Source of the DNA: an uncultured Gammaproteobacteria bacterium
Lineage (GTDB): Bacteria > Pseudomonadota > Gammaproteobacteria > Arenicellales > CAJQKF01
Reading direction: 5' to 3'
NCBI GenBank assembly: GCA_905478855.1
Contig: CAJQKF010000005.1
Coordinates: 1-57,478 of the forward strand
DNA: 57,478 bases
Made by a program: the position numbers and the translations under genes. This document shows, one piece after another, positions 43,525 through 51,830 of this stretch (position 1 is its first letter; each line of letters begins with the position of its first letter). The notes under the pieces are model-generated. The model worked only from the letters and a program-made list of their open reading frames with translations. It was not told where the DNA came from and did not search any database.

Positions 43525-43692
43525 ATGTCACCACATACTAAAAAATACATTGGACGTATGTTACTAACCTATGGCATACCGTTTCTTATTATGAGTGGAT
43601 CTATGATGTATGGTTATACAGATTCACGTATTCTTTTTGGTGCCGCAGTGTGGATGTTTGTTGCCGGATTTGTAACCCGTAACTGGAGATAA
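43525..43692 (+). CDS. 55-residue small membrane protein after tdm
   Basis: A short frame starting at ATG 43525 with AAAGGAAAG just upstream, 20 bases after the tdm stop. It encodes a 55-residue basic, hydrophobic protein with two predicted helices (LLTYGIPFLIMSGSMMY; FGAAVWMFVAGFV) and an Arg-rich end. No family is recognised. Good ribosome binding site, tight spacing and clear membrane pattern support it as real. Confidence 0.6.
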   Translation: MSPHTKKYIGRMLLTYGIPFLIMSGSMMYGYTDSRILFGAAVWMFVAGFVTRNWR

Positions 43693-44192
43693 GAGAGTAC
43701 AAGTTGTGCATCTAATTTACGACTCAAGGAAATAGAACAACGGTGTAGATTTCTAGTTTGCGTTGTATGAAATATAACCGTAAAGACTGTAAACTTCATG
43801 CAACGCATCTACTGATTAAGAATACACCTTGCAATAGCGCTCACCATCATTTTTAAGCTACGTCTCATATAATATATTGAGGAGGCGCCTACTCCGTACG
43901 GCTCTTTTGCAAGTTGTACCAATATTGCATCCCAACCCACTTCATAGATTGAATATACAGGGACAGACAACGACTAAGCCATGTTGATAGAGGATTTTTC
44001 TATACCAATTCCAACCCAAAAAAGAAAAACCATCGCATTAACGAACTTTAACAGGTAGACTTTTAATGGTGGATTATTTTCGGTCATTTGATATAACTTT
44101 GCCCCATTTTTATTGGCAAACCTGATAATCAGAACTGTAAAAAAATCTACTATTCACTTTAACTTTCAATATCAACCGGGAGAGAGACGTCT
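43693..44192. other. 500-bp region upstream of amt
   Basis: No gene supported. It contains a near-perfect palindrome around AGGCGCCT (43885-43892) and the GGGAGAGAG ribosome binding site of amt (about 44178-44186). A search by eye for a sigma-54 pair (TGGCAC-N5-TTGC) gave only the poor match TTGGCAAACCTGATAATC near 44118, so nitrogen-type control is not shown. Confidence 0.4.
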
Positions 44193-45488
44193 ATGACTCC
44201 AGAAATTCAAGCCGCTATTGATATGACCACCTCGATAAACCTAGAGGTTTATTATTATTGGTGTACCGCTATTATGATTCTTATTCACGCTGGCTTCCTA
44301 ATGTACGAAATGGGAGCATCTAGAGTAAAACATACTCTTGCAGCCGGAACAAAAAACATCCTTGCCTTTGCCTTTATGATCCCAACCTTTTGGATGTTTG
44401 GCTGGTGGATTTACCTGTCCATGACCAATGGATTCACACCAGACTTTGCCGCAGGTGCCAGTGGTGTTCCATGGAGTGAAAACATGGGGCCAAATCTTCA
44501 GGATAACGCTACCGGCGTATTCTGGGGAGCATTCACCTTGTTTGCTTGCACCACCGCATCGATCATGTCGGGTGCAGTAATTGAACGCATACGAATGGCG
44601 GCCTTTATTGTCTTGGCTGTTGTACTCGGCTCAGTCGTATGGAACCTTTCTGCAGCGTGGGGATGGCATCCGGATGGCTGGATGGTCAAAAAATGGGGCT
44701 ACCACGATTTTGGTGCCTCCGGTGTTGTACATATGATTTCCGGCTTCTTTGCTCTAGGTGTGCTAATAAACCTTGGCCCACGTATTGGCAAATTTAACGA
44801 TGACGGTACTTCTAACGTTATTCGAGGCCATAGTGTACCAATGACCATTGTTGGCCTGATGCTAATCGTAGTTGGCTTTTTTGGCTTCCTTGGTGCCTGT
44901 GTTCTATATGGCGGTACCGCTCAATGGGTTAATATCTACGGTGGACCCACAACGTTGTCAGCAATTTGCTTTAATACTCTAATGGGGGTTGCAGGCGGAA
45001 TCATCGGCGGATATACCAAAACGCGAGATCCATTCTGGATGATGTCGGGCGCATTATGCGGGATCATTTCAGTAGCGTCCGGCCTCGACCTGTATTACCC
45101 GGGTGTTACATTCGTTGTTGCCTTCATTGGTGGTTATCTAGGTCCAGTTTTTGCTGGGATCATCGAGAAATTCAAAATTGATGACGCCGTAGGAGCCGTG
45201 GCAGTGCACGGCATGTGTGGTGTTATTGGTGTGCTTGCGGCAGGGGTTTTCCTATCAGGTTACCCGACTCATGCGGAAGGTATTCCACCAATTTCACTTT
45301 ACGGTCAGTTCATGGGAATGTTGGTAATGGCTGCACTGGGCTTTGTCCCTGGATATGTGTTGTCACTCATTTTCCGGATGATGGGCATCCTGCGCGCTAG
45401 TGATGGCGTACAGCTAGCGGGCATGGACGTTGAAGTTCCAATCCCTGCATATCCTGAATCAATGCAAACCAATAACAAATTTGTTTAA
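44193..45488 (+). CDS. amt: Ammonium transporter (Amt family)
   Basis: A 431-residue membrane protein with eleven to twelve helices. Amt landmarks are SINLEVYYYWCTAIMILIHA, MYEMGASRVKHTL, FTLFACTTASIMSGAVIERIR, GASGVVHMISGFFALGV and DDAVGAVAVHGMCGVIGVLA, whose two pore histidines (HM and HGM) are retained. It would admit ammonium, or methylammonium, to the cell. No glnK is adjacent, unlike most amtB genes; a 54-residue membrane protein follows instead. Location in the methylamine island suggests recapture of ammonia released from methylamines or import of methylammonium (inference). Confidence 0.93.
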   Translation: MTPEIQAAIDMTTSINLEVYYYWCTAIMILIHAGFLMYEMGASRVKHTLAAGTKNILAFAFMIPTFWMFGWWIYLSMTNGFTPDFAAGASGVPWSENMGPNLQDNATGVFWGAFTLFACTTASIMSGAVIERIRMAAFIVLAVVLGSVVWNLSAAWGWHPDGWMVKKWGYHDFGASGVVHMISGFFALGVLINLGPRIGKFNDDGTSNVIRGHSVPMTIVGLMLIVVGFFGFLGACVLYGGTAQWVNIYGGPTTLSAICFNTLMGVAGGIIGGYTKTRDPFWMMSGALCGIISVASGLDLYYPGVTFVVAFIGGYLGPVFAGIIEKFKIDDAVGAVAVHGMCGVIGVLAAGVFLSGYPTHAEGIPPISLYGQFMGMLVMAALGFVPGYVLSLIFRMMGILRASDGVQLAGMDVEVPIPAYPESMQTNNKFV

Positions 45489-45506
45489 TCCAGAGGAGAA
45501 AATGTT

Positions 45507-45671
45507 ATGTTAGGTGCAAGTCCAATCGAAACGTGGGAGGGAGCAGGTGCAATATTTACATTTGCTGCTGGTGGAGCGTCCTTATGGTTCTGGCTGTCAG
45601 TAGCGCTATGCATCGTACCACTAGTGGTATCCCTTATAGCCGAATCTGCCGCTGAATCTGAACACGGCTAG
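45507..45671 (+). CDS. 54-residue single-pass membrane protein after amt
   Basis: Starts at ATG 45507, with GAGGAG about 10 bases upstream and 18 bases after the amt stop; it ends 38 bases before a strong terminator. The protein has one helix (ASLWFWLSVALCIVPLVVSL) between an acidic N-terminus and a Glu-rich tail. Position between amt and terminator suggests a partner or regulator of the transporter. I do not know a named family. Confidence 0.65.
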   Translation: MLGASPIETWEGAGAIFTFAAGGASLWFWLSVALCIVPLVVSLIAESAAESEHG

Positions 45672-45709
45672 ATTTCACGTCCGCTAGTAAAGCGGGCATT
45701 GATCACGAG

Positions 45710-45740
45710 GCGACCCCACAAAATCGGGGTCGCTTTTTTT
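45710..45740 (+). terminator. Strong Rho-independent terminator of the tdm-amt operon
   Basis: GCGACCCC (45710-45717), loop ACAAAATC, GGGGTCGC (45726-45733), then seven T. It closes the plus-strand run from tdm through the 54-residue protein. Confidence 0.95.
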
Positions 45741-45764
45741 ATGCACTACAACATTGAATAAACC

Positions 45765-46058
45765 ATGCAAGACGAAGAATTACTCATTCATAAACTGAAT
45801 TTAGAAACATCTCTTATCCCATGGGTTGAACTTCAACGACAATTTGCCGCCGGACGAGTGATTGTTATAAGCAAAACATTAGATTTACTTATAACAGCGC
45901 AGACATTCAGTGAGGATAACTCCAACCAGGTAAAACAATGGATTGAATCCGAGAAACTTCAAGCGGCTAGCGACGACCAGGCAAAAAACTGGATAAAGAC
46001 GAATGCTGAACTCTGGGCTATCGTAGTGAGTCCGTGGGTACTGGTGCAAGAAACTTAG
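45765..46058 (+). CDS. DUF2288 family protein
   Basis: A 97-residue soluble protein matching DUF2288 over its whole length: HKLNLETSLIPWVELQRQFA, GRVIVISKTLDL, VKQWIESEKLQAASDDQAKNW and the C-terminal AELWAIVVSPWVLVQE. DUF2288 proteins are small, widespread in gammaproteobacteria and cyanobacteria, and have no known role. The gene converges on tatD; the 3-prime ends overlap by 4 bases. Confidence 0.85.
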   Translation: MQDEELLIHKLNLETSLIPWVELQRQFAAGRVIVISKTLDLLITAQTFSEDNSNQVKQWIESEKLQAASDDQAKNWIKTNAELWAIVVSPWVLVQET

Positions 46059-46846
46059 TTCGTAAGGAAAGTCTCTAGAGCCAACACATCAATTGTATTA
46101 CGACAGGTCTGTTCAGCGATTCTCTGTAGATTTTCCGGTCTCAAGTCTGCGATAGCATCAAGATAAATCGGCAAAAACTCCGGACTATTCCGTTGGCCTC
46201 TATACTTGTAACCACTCATATCTGGCGCATCAGTTTCAAGCACAATGCCATCCAACGGCAGTTTTCGCACCAGATCATGCAACTTCCTTGAGTGAGGGTA
46301 ACTTGTCATCCCGCCAAATCCCAATTTAAAACCTAAATTGAGATAGCGTTTAGCTATGTCAATACCACCGCTAAACCCATGAACGATTCCTCCATACTTA
46401 TGAGACCCCAGCAATTTCAACACATCGTCATGGGCTTTTCTTACGTGTAAAATTACCGGCAACTGAAATTCTGCAGCCAAATCCAATTGTTGGGAAAACA
46501 TCGATATTTGTTTTGCACGATCTAACGATTTATCGAAAAAATCCAAACCTATTTCCCCAATAGCCACAGCGCCACGACGGTTTATTAGTAGGTCTTTTAG
46601 TAAGACCAGGTCTTGTAGCCGATGCTCATCAATAAAATACGGATGTAAACCTAACGCATAATGGAGGCAATGATGAGAACTGACCAAGCTCCGCAGCGCC
46701 AACCACGTCGCCCCTCGAACACCGGGAATAATAAGTTTACAAACCCCATTGCGTTTCGCGTTGTTTATTACCTGATCACGATCTTTATCAAATATAGCAA
46801 AATCAAGATGACAATGGGTATCGATAATGTCGACCACACCGTTCAC
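46055..46846 (-). CDS. tatD: TatD-family metal-dependent deoxyribonuclease
   Basis: A 263-residue TIM-barrel hydrolase. Metal motifs are DTHCHLDF at the N-terminus, IGEIGLDFF, QLPVILHVRKAHDD, GIVHGFSGG and LETDAPDMSG. TatD enzymes are metal-dependent 3-prime exonucleases that help repair or turnover DNA. It starts at GTG 46846, overlapping the gpsA stop (GTGA), so the two are translationally coupled. Confidence 0.92.
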   Translation of the reverse strand: MNGVVDIIDTHCHLDFAIFDKDRDQVINNAKRNGVCKLIIPGVRGATWLALRSLVSSHHCLHYALGLHPYFIDEHRLQDLVLLKDLLINRRGAVAIGEIGLDFFDKSLDRAKQISMFSQQLDLAAEFQLPVILHVRKAHDDVLKLLGSHKYGGIVHGFSGGIDIAKRYLNLGFKLGFGGMTSYPHSRKLHDLVRKLPLDGIVLETDAPDMSGYKYRGQRNSPEFLPIYLDAIADLRPENLQRIAEQTCRNTIDVLALETFLTN

Positions 46847-47838
46847 TCCCGAATAGGATCTCTTTTTAATAAATCCCTAACCGCTAACTGAGGTGATTTA
46901 TCCTCAAATAACACGCGATAGACTTCTGTGGTAATTGGCATTTCAATACCTAATTCTAGACTTTTATGAAAAACCTCTCGAGTTGTACCAACCCCTTCTA
47001 CCACTTGTCCGATGTCGGACAATACTTGTGGTAATAATTTTCCCGAACCCAGCCCTAAGCCTGCTCTTCTGTTACGTGATTGATCATCAGTACAGGTCAA
47101 AAGCAAATCCCCAACTCCAGTTAAACCCATAAATGTTTCGCTGCGCCCTCCCATCAGCTTGCCCATACGAGCAATTTCAGCAAGGCCACGGGTAATTAAG
47201 GCCGCTCTGCTATTGGCGCCAAGTCTTAATCCGTCATTAATTCCGGTGGCAATAGCCATTACGTTCTTAATTCCACCACCGAGCTGCACACCAGCCATAT
47301 CATCGCTCGTATAGATACGTGTTGAGTCGCCTCGAAACCAGGATGCAAACGCCTCCGCAATCTGAATGGACTCTGCCGCAACCGTTAGAGCCGTGGGAAG
47401 GCCAAGTCCCACCTCTTTCGCAAAACTGGGACCGGAAATAACACCCGTCAAATCACTTTCATCAAGAATTTGTTCAGCCACATTACTCAATAATCGGCCA
47501 TCACCCACAGACAGTCCCTTTGTTCCCCAAATAACACTCTTAGGCTGACTATCACAAACACGCAATTGAGATAGAATTTTTGGAAAAGCGTGGCTGGGAA
47601 CCACAACAAGTGCTCGTCTGCACGTAGAGACAGCTTCACAAAAATCCGGCTGAAGCTTCAAAGATTTTGGAAACGGAATATCCGGCAGATACTGTTCGTT
47701 ATGCCGTGAGACAGCCATTTTTTTTACTGCCGCCGAGTCACGACCCCAGAGTGAAACCTGGTTTCCATTGCGCGCAAGCAATATTGCTAACGCAGTGCCC
47801 CAGCTTCCTGCACCAAGCACACATATGGATTCAGTCAT
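46843..47838 (-). CDS. gpsA: Glycerol-3-phosphate dehydrogenase [NAD(P)+]
   Basis: A 331-residue enzyme for sn-glycerol-3-phosphate in phospholipid synthesis. The coenzyme loop is CVLGAGSWGTALAILLARNG; VISGPSFAKEVGLGLPTALT, GVQLGGGIKNVMAIATGINDGL (catalytic Lys) and FMGLTGVGDLLLTCTDDQSRN are family blocks. It sits 20 bases after secB, the gamma-proteobacterial order secB-gpsA. Confidence 0.97.
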   Translation of the reverse strand: MTESICVLGAGSWGTALAILLARNGNQVSLWGRDSAAVKKMAVSRHNEQYLPDIPFPKSLKLQPDFCEAVSTCRRALVVVPSHAFPKILSQLRVCDSQPKSVIWGTKGLSVGDGRLLSNVAEQILDESDLTGVISGPSFAKEVGLGLPTALTVAAESIQIAEAFASWFRGDSTRIYTSDDMAGVQLGGGIKNVMAIATGINDGLRLGANSRAALITRGLAEIARMGKLMGGRSETFMGLTGVGDLLLTCTDDQSRNRRAGLGLGSGKLLPQVLSDIGQVVEGVGTTREVFHKSLELGIEMPITTEVYRVLFEDKSPQLAVRDLLKRDPIRE

Positions 47839-47858
47839 GGCAACATCATTGATGCAGT

Positions 47859-48350
47859 TTAGTGAGTTACCTGCCCTTCTGCAGACTCTGGCTCACTTTC
47901 CTCGGCAATTTTCTGTTTATCATTCTTACGTTGATACAGAGATTCGAAATTGACAGGCGACAACAATAACTGAGGAAATCCACCTTTACTGGCAAGATCG
48001 CAAACCGATTCACGAACAAACGGTAACAACGCATTAGGACAAGCAACTTCGAGCATGATCGGTAACTGTTGTTCCGAAAAGTTCTGAAGTCTGAATATTC
48101 CGGCTTGCTGGATAGATATTAAAAACGCAGTTTTCTCTTCCATTGTAGCGTTAACTTCGGTATGCAGAATAACTTCATAAAATCCATTTTCTGCGTCGAG
48201 AGCCCGATGCTCAATATTCAAATCGACATTTATTTCGGGTTTAAATCCTTTTTGCAGGAAAATTGTGGGACTTTCAGGAGATTCGAATGAAACATCCTTT
48301 AAGTAAATCTTTTCTAAATCATAAGTCGGGTTGGTTTTTTGCTCAGCCAT
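47859..48350 (-). CDS. secB: Protein-export chaperone SecB
   Basis: A 163-residue SecB: IYLKDVSFESPESPTIF (peptide-binding), NGFYEVILHTEVNATMEEKTAF, QQAGIFRLQNF, CPNALLPFVRESVCDLASKGGFPQLLLSPVNFE split over two blocks. It binds unfolded preproteins and hands them to SecA. The acidic C-terminal tail (EESEPESAEG) is longer than usual. It lies between the rhodanese gene and gpsA. Confidence 0.97.
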   Translation of the reverse strand: MAEQKTNPTYDLEKIYLKDVSFESPESPTIFLQKGFKPEINVDLNIEHRALDAENGFYEVILHTEVNATMEEKTAFLISIQQAGIFRLQNFSEQQLPIMLEVACPNALLPFVRESVCDLASKGGFPQLLLSPVNFESLYQRKNDKQKIAEESEPESAEGQVTH

Positions 48351-48390
48351 CTTTTGTTTAATCCAATTAAGTCAAAGTTGAGAATTATTT

Positions 48391-48813
48391 TTATTTCTCA
48401 ACTGGAAAGTTTTCTTTTTTCCAACCAGCTATACCACCTGCAAGCGTATAAACCGGTGCGAATTCATTTTTTCGTAAAATTGCGGCAGCTGGACCCGATC
48501 GACTACCGGTTTGACAAGTAACCACAATCGGTCGCTTTTTCTTCTTATACTTATCTAAGAGCGATGTTCCTTCCTTCAGCTGGGAAACCGGAACATTAAT
48601 TGCTCCCGGAACATGCCCCTTGCGATACTCTGCCGCATCACAAACATCAATAATTACGGCATCGTCGTGATTTATCAGACGCGGCAATTCAACCGCCGAT
48701 ACACTCTGAACACCACTAATACGATTTTTCGTAGAATCAAATGCAATTAGTCCAATAATGACGACTAATGCTAAAAATAAATGCCAGTTAAGAGCAATAA
48801 ACTCAAAGTCCAC
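48391..48813 (-). CDS. Membrane-anchored rhodanese-like sulfurtransferase (YibN type)
   Basis: A 140-residue protein with an N-terminal helix (WHLFLALVVIIGLIAF) and a rhodanese domain. The active-site loop is VTCQTGSRSGPAA with catalytic Cys. DVCDAAEYRKGHVPGAINVP and the C-terminal YTLAGGIAGWKK are hallmarks. It could carry sulfane sulfur at the inner face of the membrane. It has the YibN position upstream of secB, and the neighbouring arsR-type gene suggests a persulfide link. Confidence 0.9.
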   Translation of the reverse strand: MDFEFIALNWHLFLALVVIIGLIAFDSTKNRISGVQSVSAVELPRLINHDDAVIIDVCDAAEYRKGHVPGAINVPVSQLKEGTSLLDKYKKKKRPIVVTCQTGSRSGPAAAILRKNEFAPVYTLAGGIAGWKKENFPVEK

Positions 48814-48851
48814 CTTTCAAATTCTCCGGGAAAAAATAATTTTAGAAAAAT

Positions 48852-48875
48852 AATCACACCTACCAAAACGGTAGG
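48852..48875 (-). terminator. Terminator candidate of the arsR-type gene
   Basis: CCTACC (48859-48864) and GGTAGG (48870-48875) pair around AAAAC; on the minus strand the hairpin runs into TGTGATTATTTTTC. It lies 55 bases after the regulator stop. Confidence 0.55.
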
Positions 48876-48929
48876 AGGACACTACAAATCACAGCACGAA
48901 GACTTAAACGAGGGTCTTATGTGTCACAT

Positions 48930-49274
48930 TTAGGCACAAAAGGTATCTTTCATCGATTTCATAAGTGCAAGAATATTTTCGTCTTCTATACGATAAAAAA
49001 CCTTATTTGCGTCTTTTCGAGAGACCAGAATTAACTTTTCTCGCAACACAGACAAATGTTGGGAAATATTGCTCTGGCTTGTTCCCGCTATACTAACCAA
49101 ATCACGAACCGATGTTTCACCACGAATAACCAACACACATAGAATTTTCAACCTTAGCGGGTGCCCCATAGCTTTTAACGCTCTAGCTGCCGCATTGATA
49201 TCTTCATCTTTAACCAATACCGACACATCTTTTACCGATGAATCGCTATGATAACCATCTTGAATTTCAGACAT
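48930..49274 (-). CDS. ArsR-family regulator, probable persulfide sensor (SqrR/BigR type)
   Basis: A 114-residue winged-helix repressor: ARALKAMGHPLRLKILCVL, then SVRDLVSIAGTSQSNISQHL as recognition helix, and a wing SRKDANKVFYRIED. Cysteines occur only at 46 (in KILCVL) and 113 (in TFCA), 67 apart. SqrR, BigR and YgaV have two Cys in these positions (41 and 107 in SqrR, from memory) which form a polysulfide bridge. No metal-site motif (such as ELCVCDL) is present. The adjacent rhodanese gene supports a sulfane-sulfur role. Confidence 0.82.
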   Translation of the reverse strand: MSEIQDGYHSDSSVKDVSVLVKDEDINAAARALKAMGHPLRLKILCVLVIRGETSVRDLVSIAGTSQSNISQHLSVLREKLILVSRKDANKVFYRIEDENILALMKSMKDTFCA

Positions 49275-49380
49275 AATACTATAATAGGGTCGCCGCGAAG
49301 AAGTGCTAGCGAGTATACACTGGTCGCACTGCTTTTACAGTGAGTCCGATCAATACAGTCAAGAACCTGTAAATCAATTT

Positions 49381-50502
49381 ATGTTTACATTTTTTCAAAA
49401 AATTGGAATATTACTGCTCTTATTTGTTAGTCAACACAGTTACTCCCAGACAGATAATAGTGCGGGTCAGATCACACAACTGAAAGAAGGTATTGCCAAG
49501 GATACTCAAATCCTAAAAAGATCTCGTGCTGAACTAGAACACAGCGAGAGAACTATCATTGAGTTGCAGCGCGATACTGATACATTAATCGCACAATTAC
49601 AGGATCTTTCCTATGAAATTGAAGAGTTAGAGTTATCAAAACGACAGACGATATCTGAACTACCCAAATTAAAAAAAACCATAGCCAAAATTCTAAGAAC
49701 ACAATATGAATTACAACAGCAATCTCATATTAAACTTTTCCTATCAAATCAGGACCCCTCCACCAAGAGACGAGTTTTACGCTATTACCGATACCTTTTT
49801 GCGGCTCAGAAAAGTCGGTTAGAGCAAGCGACAAATTCAATTGCCGAAATTGAATCTGTATCGCAACGGCTATTGATGCAACTTGAAGATAGTCGACAAG
49901 TAAAAAAACAATTCCATGATAAAACAACTAAACTACTCGAAGAACAAGCATCTAGAGCATTATTAGTTAGCGGAATAGAGCAAAGAATCCGCAGCGACAG
50001 TCGCCTGCTCAATGTAATCAAAGCAGAGCACCGTCAATTACAAAATTTGGCTACTAATCTACATACCCCTCGTCCAGCAACATCAACTTCCACCCAAACC
50101 ATGCCTTCAATAGTATCACTAAAGGGAGCCTTAACACCGCCCATTAACGGTAAGATTGTCACCCAATTCCAGCAAAAAGACCTCCATTCCGACATTCCAT
50201 CGACCGGCGTTGTGATTCAAGCCGCTGAAGGAACCGACATACGGTCAATTTACTCAGGACAAGTGGTCTATTCGGACTGGTTTCGCGGATTTGGTTTGTT
50301 ATTAGTACTCGATCACGGTGATACTATGCTGAGTCTGTATGGCTATAATAGTGAACTCTTATTTTCAGAGGGTCACAAAGTCGCGCCAAATACCGTGATT
50401 GCTCGAGTGGGGAGTACCGGTGGACGTGCTCAGGCAGAACTCTATTTTGAAATCAGACGGGCTGGTAAACCATTAGACCCACTTGCGTGGGTTAATCGAT
50501 AA
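49381..50502 (+). CDS. envC: EnvC-like murein hydrolase activator (degenerate LytM)
   Basis: A 373-residue exported protein: signal peptide (ILLLLFVSQHSYSQ), long coiled coil (about 30-215), then a C-terminal LytM/M23 domain (about 255-373). Active M23 enzymes keep H-x-x-x-D, H-x-H; here YGH is YGY and HFE is YFE, and the first His is missing in STGVVIQAAEGTDIR. It is thus non-catalytic like E. coli EnvC, which activates AmiA/AmiB at the septum. The start ATG 49381 places the signal peptide at the N-terminus; earlier in-frame ATG is less likely. It lies 14 bases before ctpA. Confidence 0.9.
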   Translation: MFTFFQKIGILLLLFVSQHSYSQTDNSAGQITQLKEGIAKDTQILKRSRAELEHSERTIIELQRDTDTLIAQLQDLSYEIEELELSKRQTISELPKLKKTIAKILRTQYELQQQSHIKLFLSNQDPSTKRRVLRYYRYLFAAQKSRLEQATNSIAEIESVSQRLLMQLEDSRQVKKQFHDKTTKLLEEQASRALLVSGIEQRIRSDSRLLNVIKAEHRQLQNLATNLHTPRPATSTSTQTMPSIVSLKGALTPPINGKIVTQFQQKDLHSDIPSTGVVIQAAEGTDIRSIYSGQVVYSDWFRGFGLLLVLDHGDTMLSLYGYNSELLFSEGHKVAPNTVIARVGSTGGRAQAELYFEIRRAGKPLDPLAWVNR

Positions 50503-50516
50503 TCGCTAAAGACAAT

Positions 50517-51830
50517 ATGAAAACTAAAACTATACCTATACCTAATAAAAAACAACACTTTCGTATCTTAACGATGTCGACTTACGCCGTACTAATGGTT
50601 TGCTGTTTGCAAACGCCTATCATAAAAGCCCAGGATAAAAAATTACCTCTGGATGAACTTCGCGTTTTCTCAGAGGTGTTTGGACTCATCAAACGCGACT
50701 ATGTCGATAAAAAAGACGATGTAGACCTGTTAGAACAAGCCATAACCGGAATGCTAGGTGGACTTGACCCGCATTCTTCCTATCTTTCACCCGATGCCTT
50801 TGAAGAGCTGCAAATAGGTACAGAAGGAAAATTTGGCGGGCTCGGCATTGAAGTTACGTTTGAAGACGGATTTCTGAAAGTTGTAACGCCGATCGACGAT
50901 ACGCCCGCCCATAAGGCAGGTATTCAACCGGGAGACATAATTACCCAACTAGATGGCGCACCGGTAAAAGGAATGACCCTAGATGCGGCAATTGGCCGAA
51001 TGCGAGGCGAACCGGGAACGGAAATCAAGTTGACTATTGCGCGCGAAGGTCAGTCTCGTGCCCTTTCATTCACCCTGAAACGAGCTGAAATAAAAATACA
51101 GAGTGTTCGTTCATCCGTGCTAAGTGAAAAATTTGGATACATTCGAATTTCCCAATTTACCGCAAGCACCGGCACAAGCCTTAAGCTAGCAATTACAAAG
51201 CTAAAATCCGCTACCGAGAATGAATTGGAAGGGGTTATTTTAGATTTACGGAACAACCCAGGTGGCGTTCTAAATGGTGCCATCGACGTAACCGACGCGT
51301 TTATCAGCGATGGTATGATCGTATCAACTCGCGGCCGAACCGAGACCAGCACCTCGGAATTCAGCTCAACCCAAAAGGATGAACTGGAAGGGTTACCATT
51401 GGTTGTACTGGTAAATGGCGGATCTGCATCAGCATCAGAAATTGTCGCTGGTGCTCTTCAGGATCATAAACGTGCTGTAGTAATGGGAAGCACGACATTC
51501 GGCAAAGGGTCAGTACAGACAATTGTTCCATTGCGTAATGGGTCTGCCCTAAAAATAACTACGGCACGCTACTACACACCTTTAGGTCGTTCAATTCAAG
51601 CGACTGGAATCGAACCAGATATAGAATCTGGTAATTTGGTGTTTTCAGACAAAGCACCTTCGGTAGGTACACGCGTATCCGAAGCAAAATTGGCCGGGCA
51701 TCTTGAAAGTGAAGAGTCTCAAAACGCTGCACCTGAAGAAAAAAGTAAAAGTTTGGCGGATACCGACCCATTAATACGGGAAGCATTAAATTTACTTAAA
51801 GCGCTCTCCATCGCGAGTCATAATTTATGA
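50517..51830 (+). CDS. ctpA: C-terminal processing peptidase (S41) CtpA
   Basis: A 437-residue periplasmic protease: N-terminal hydrophobic segment (STYAVLMVCCLQTPI), PDZ domain (about 100-180, with FGGLGIEV and GIQPGDIITQLDG), and the S41 domain. The catalytic Ser305 is in NGGSASASEIVAG and Lys330 in TTFGKGSVQT, 25 apart as in the family. CtpA proteins cut C-termini and regulate murein hydrolases, fitting the neighbour EnvC. The stop overlaps the kinase start (ATGA). Confidence 0.95.
   Translation: MKTKTIPIPNKKQHFRILTMSTYAVLMVCCLQTPIIKAQDKKLPLDELRVFSEVFGLIKRDYVDKKDDVDLLEQAITGMLGGLDPHSSYLSPDAFEELQIGTEGKFGGLGIEVTFEDGFLKVVTPIDDTPAHKAGIQPGDIITQLDGAPVKGMTLDAAIGRMRGEPGTEIKLTIAREGQSRALSFTLKRAEIKIQSVRSSVLSEKFGYIRISQFTASTGTSLKLAITKLKSATENELEGVILDLRNNPGGVLNGAIDVTDAFISDGMIVSTRGRTETSTSEFSSTQKDELEGLPLVVLVNGGSASASEIVAGALQDHKRAVVMGSTTFGKGSVQTIVPLRNGSALKITTARYYTPLGRSIQATGIEPDIESGNLVFSDKAPSVGTRVSEAKLAGHLESEESQNAAPEEKSKSLADTDPLIREALNLLKALSIASHNL

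Noticed and set aside
43885..43892. Palindrome AGGCGCCT with longer imperfect arms upstream of amt
   Set aside because: Too short and unconnected with a known regulator; no second copy found.
44110..44130. Possible sigma-54 promoter before amt
   Set aside because: TTGGCAAACCTGATAATC lacks the GC of the -12 element, so it does not meet the consensus.
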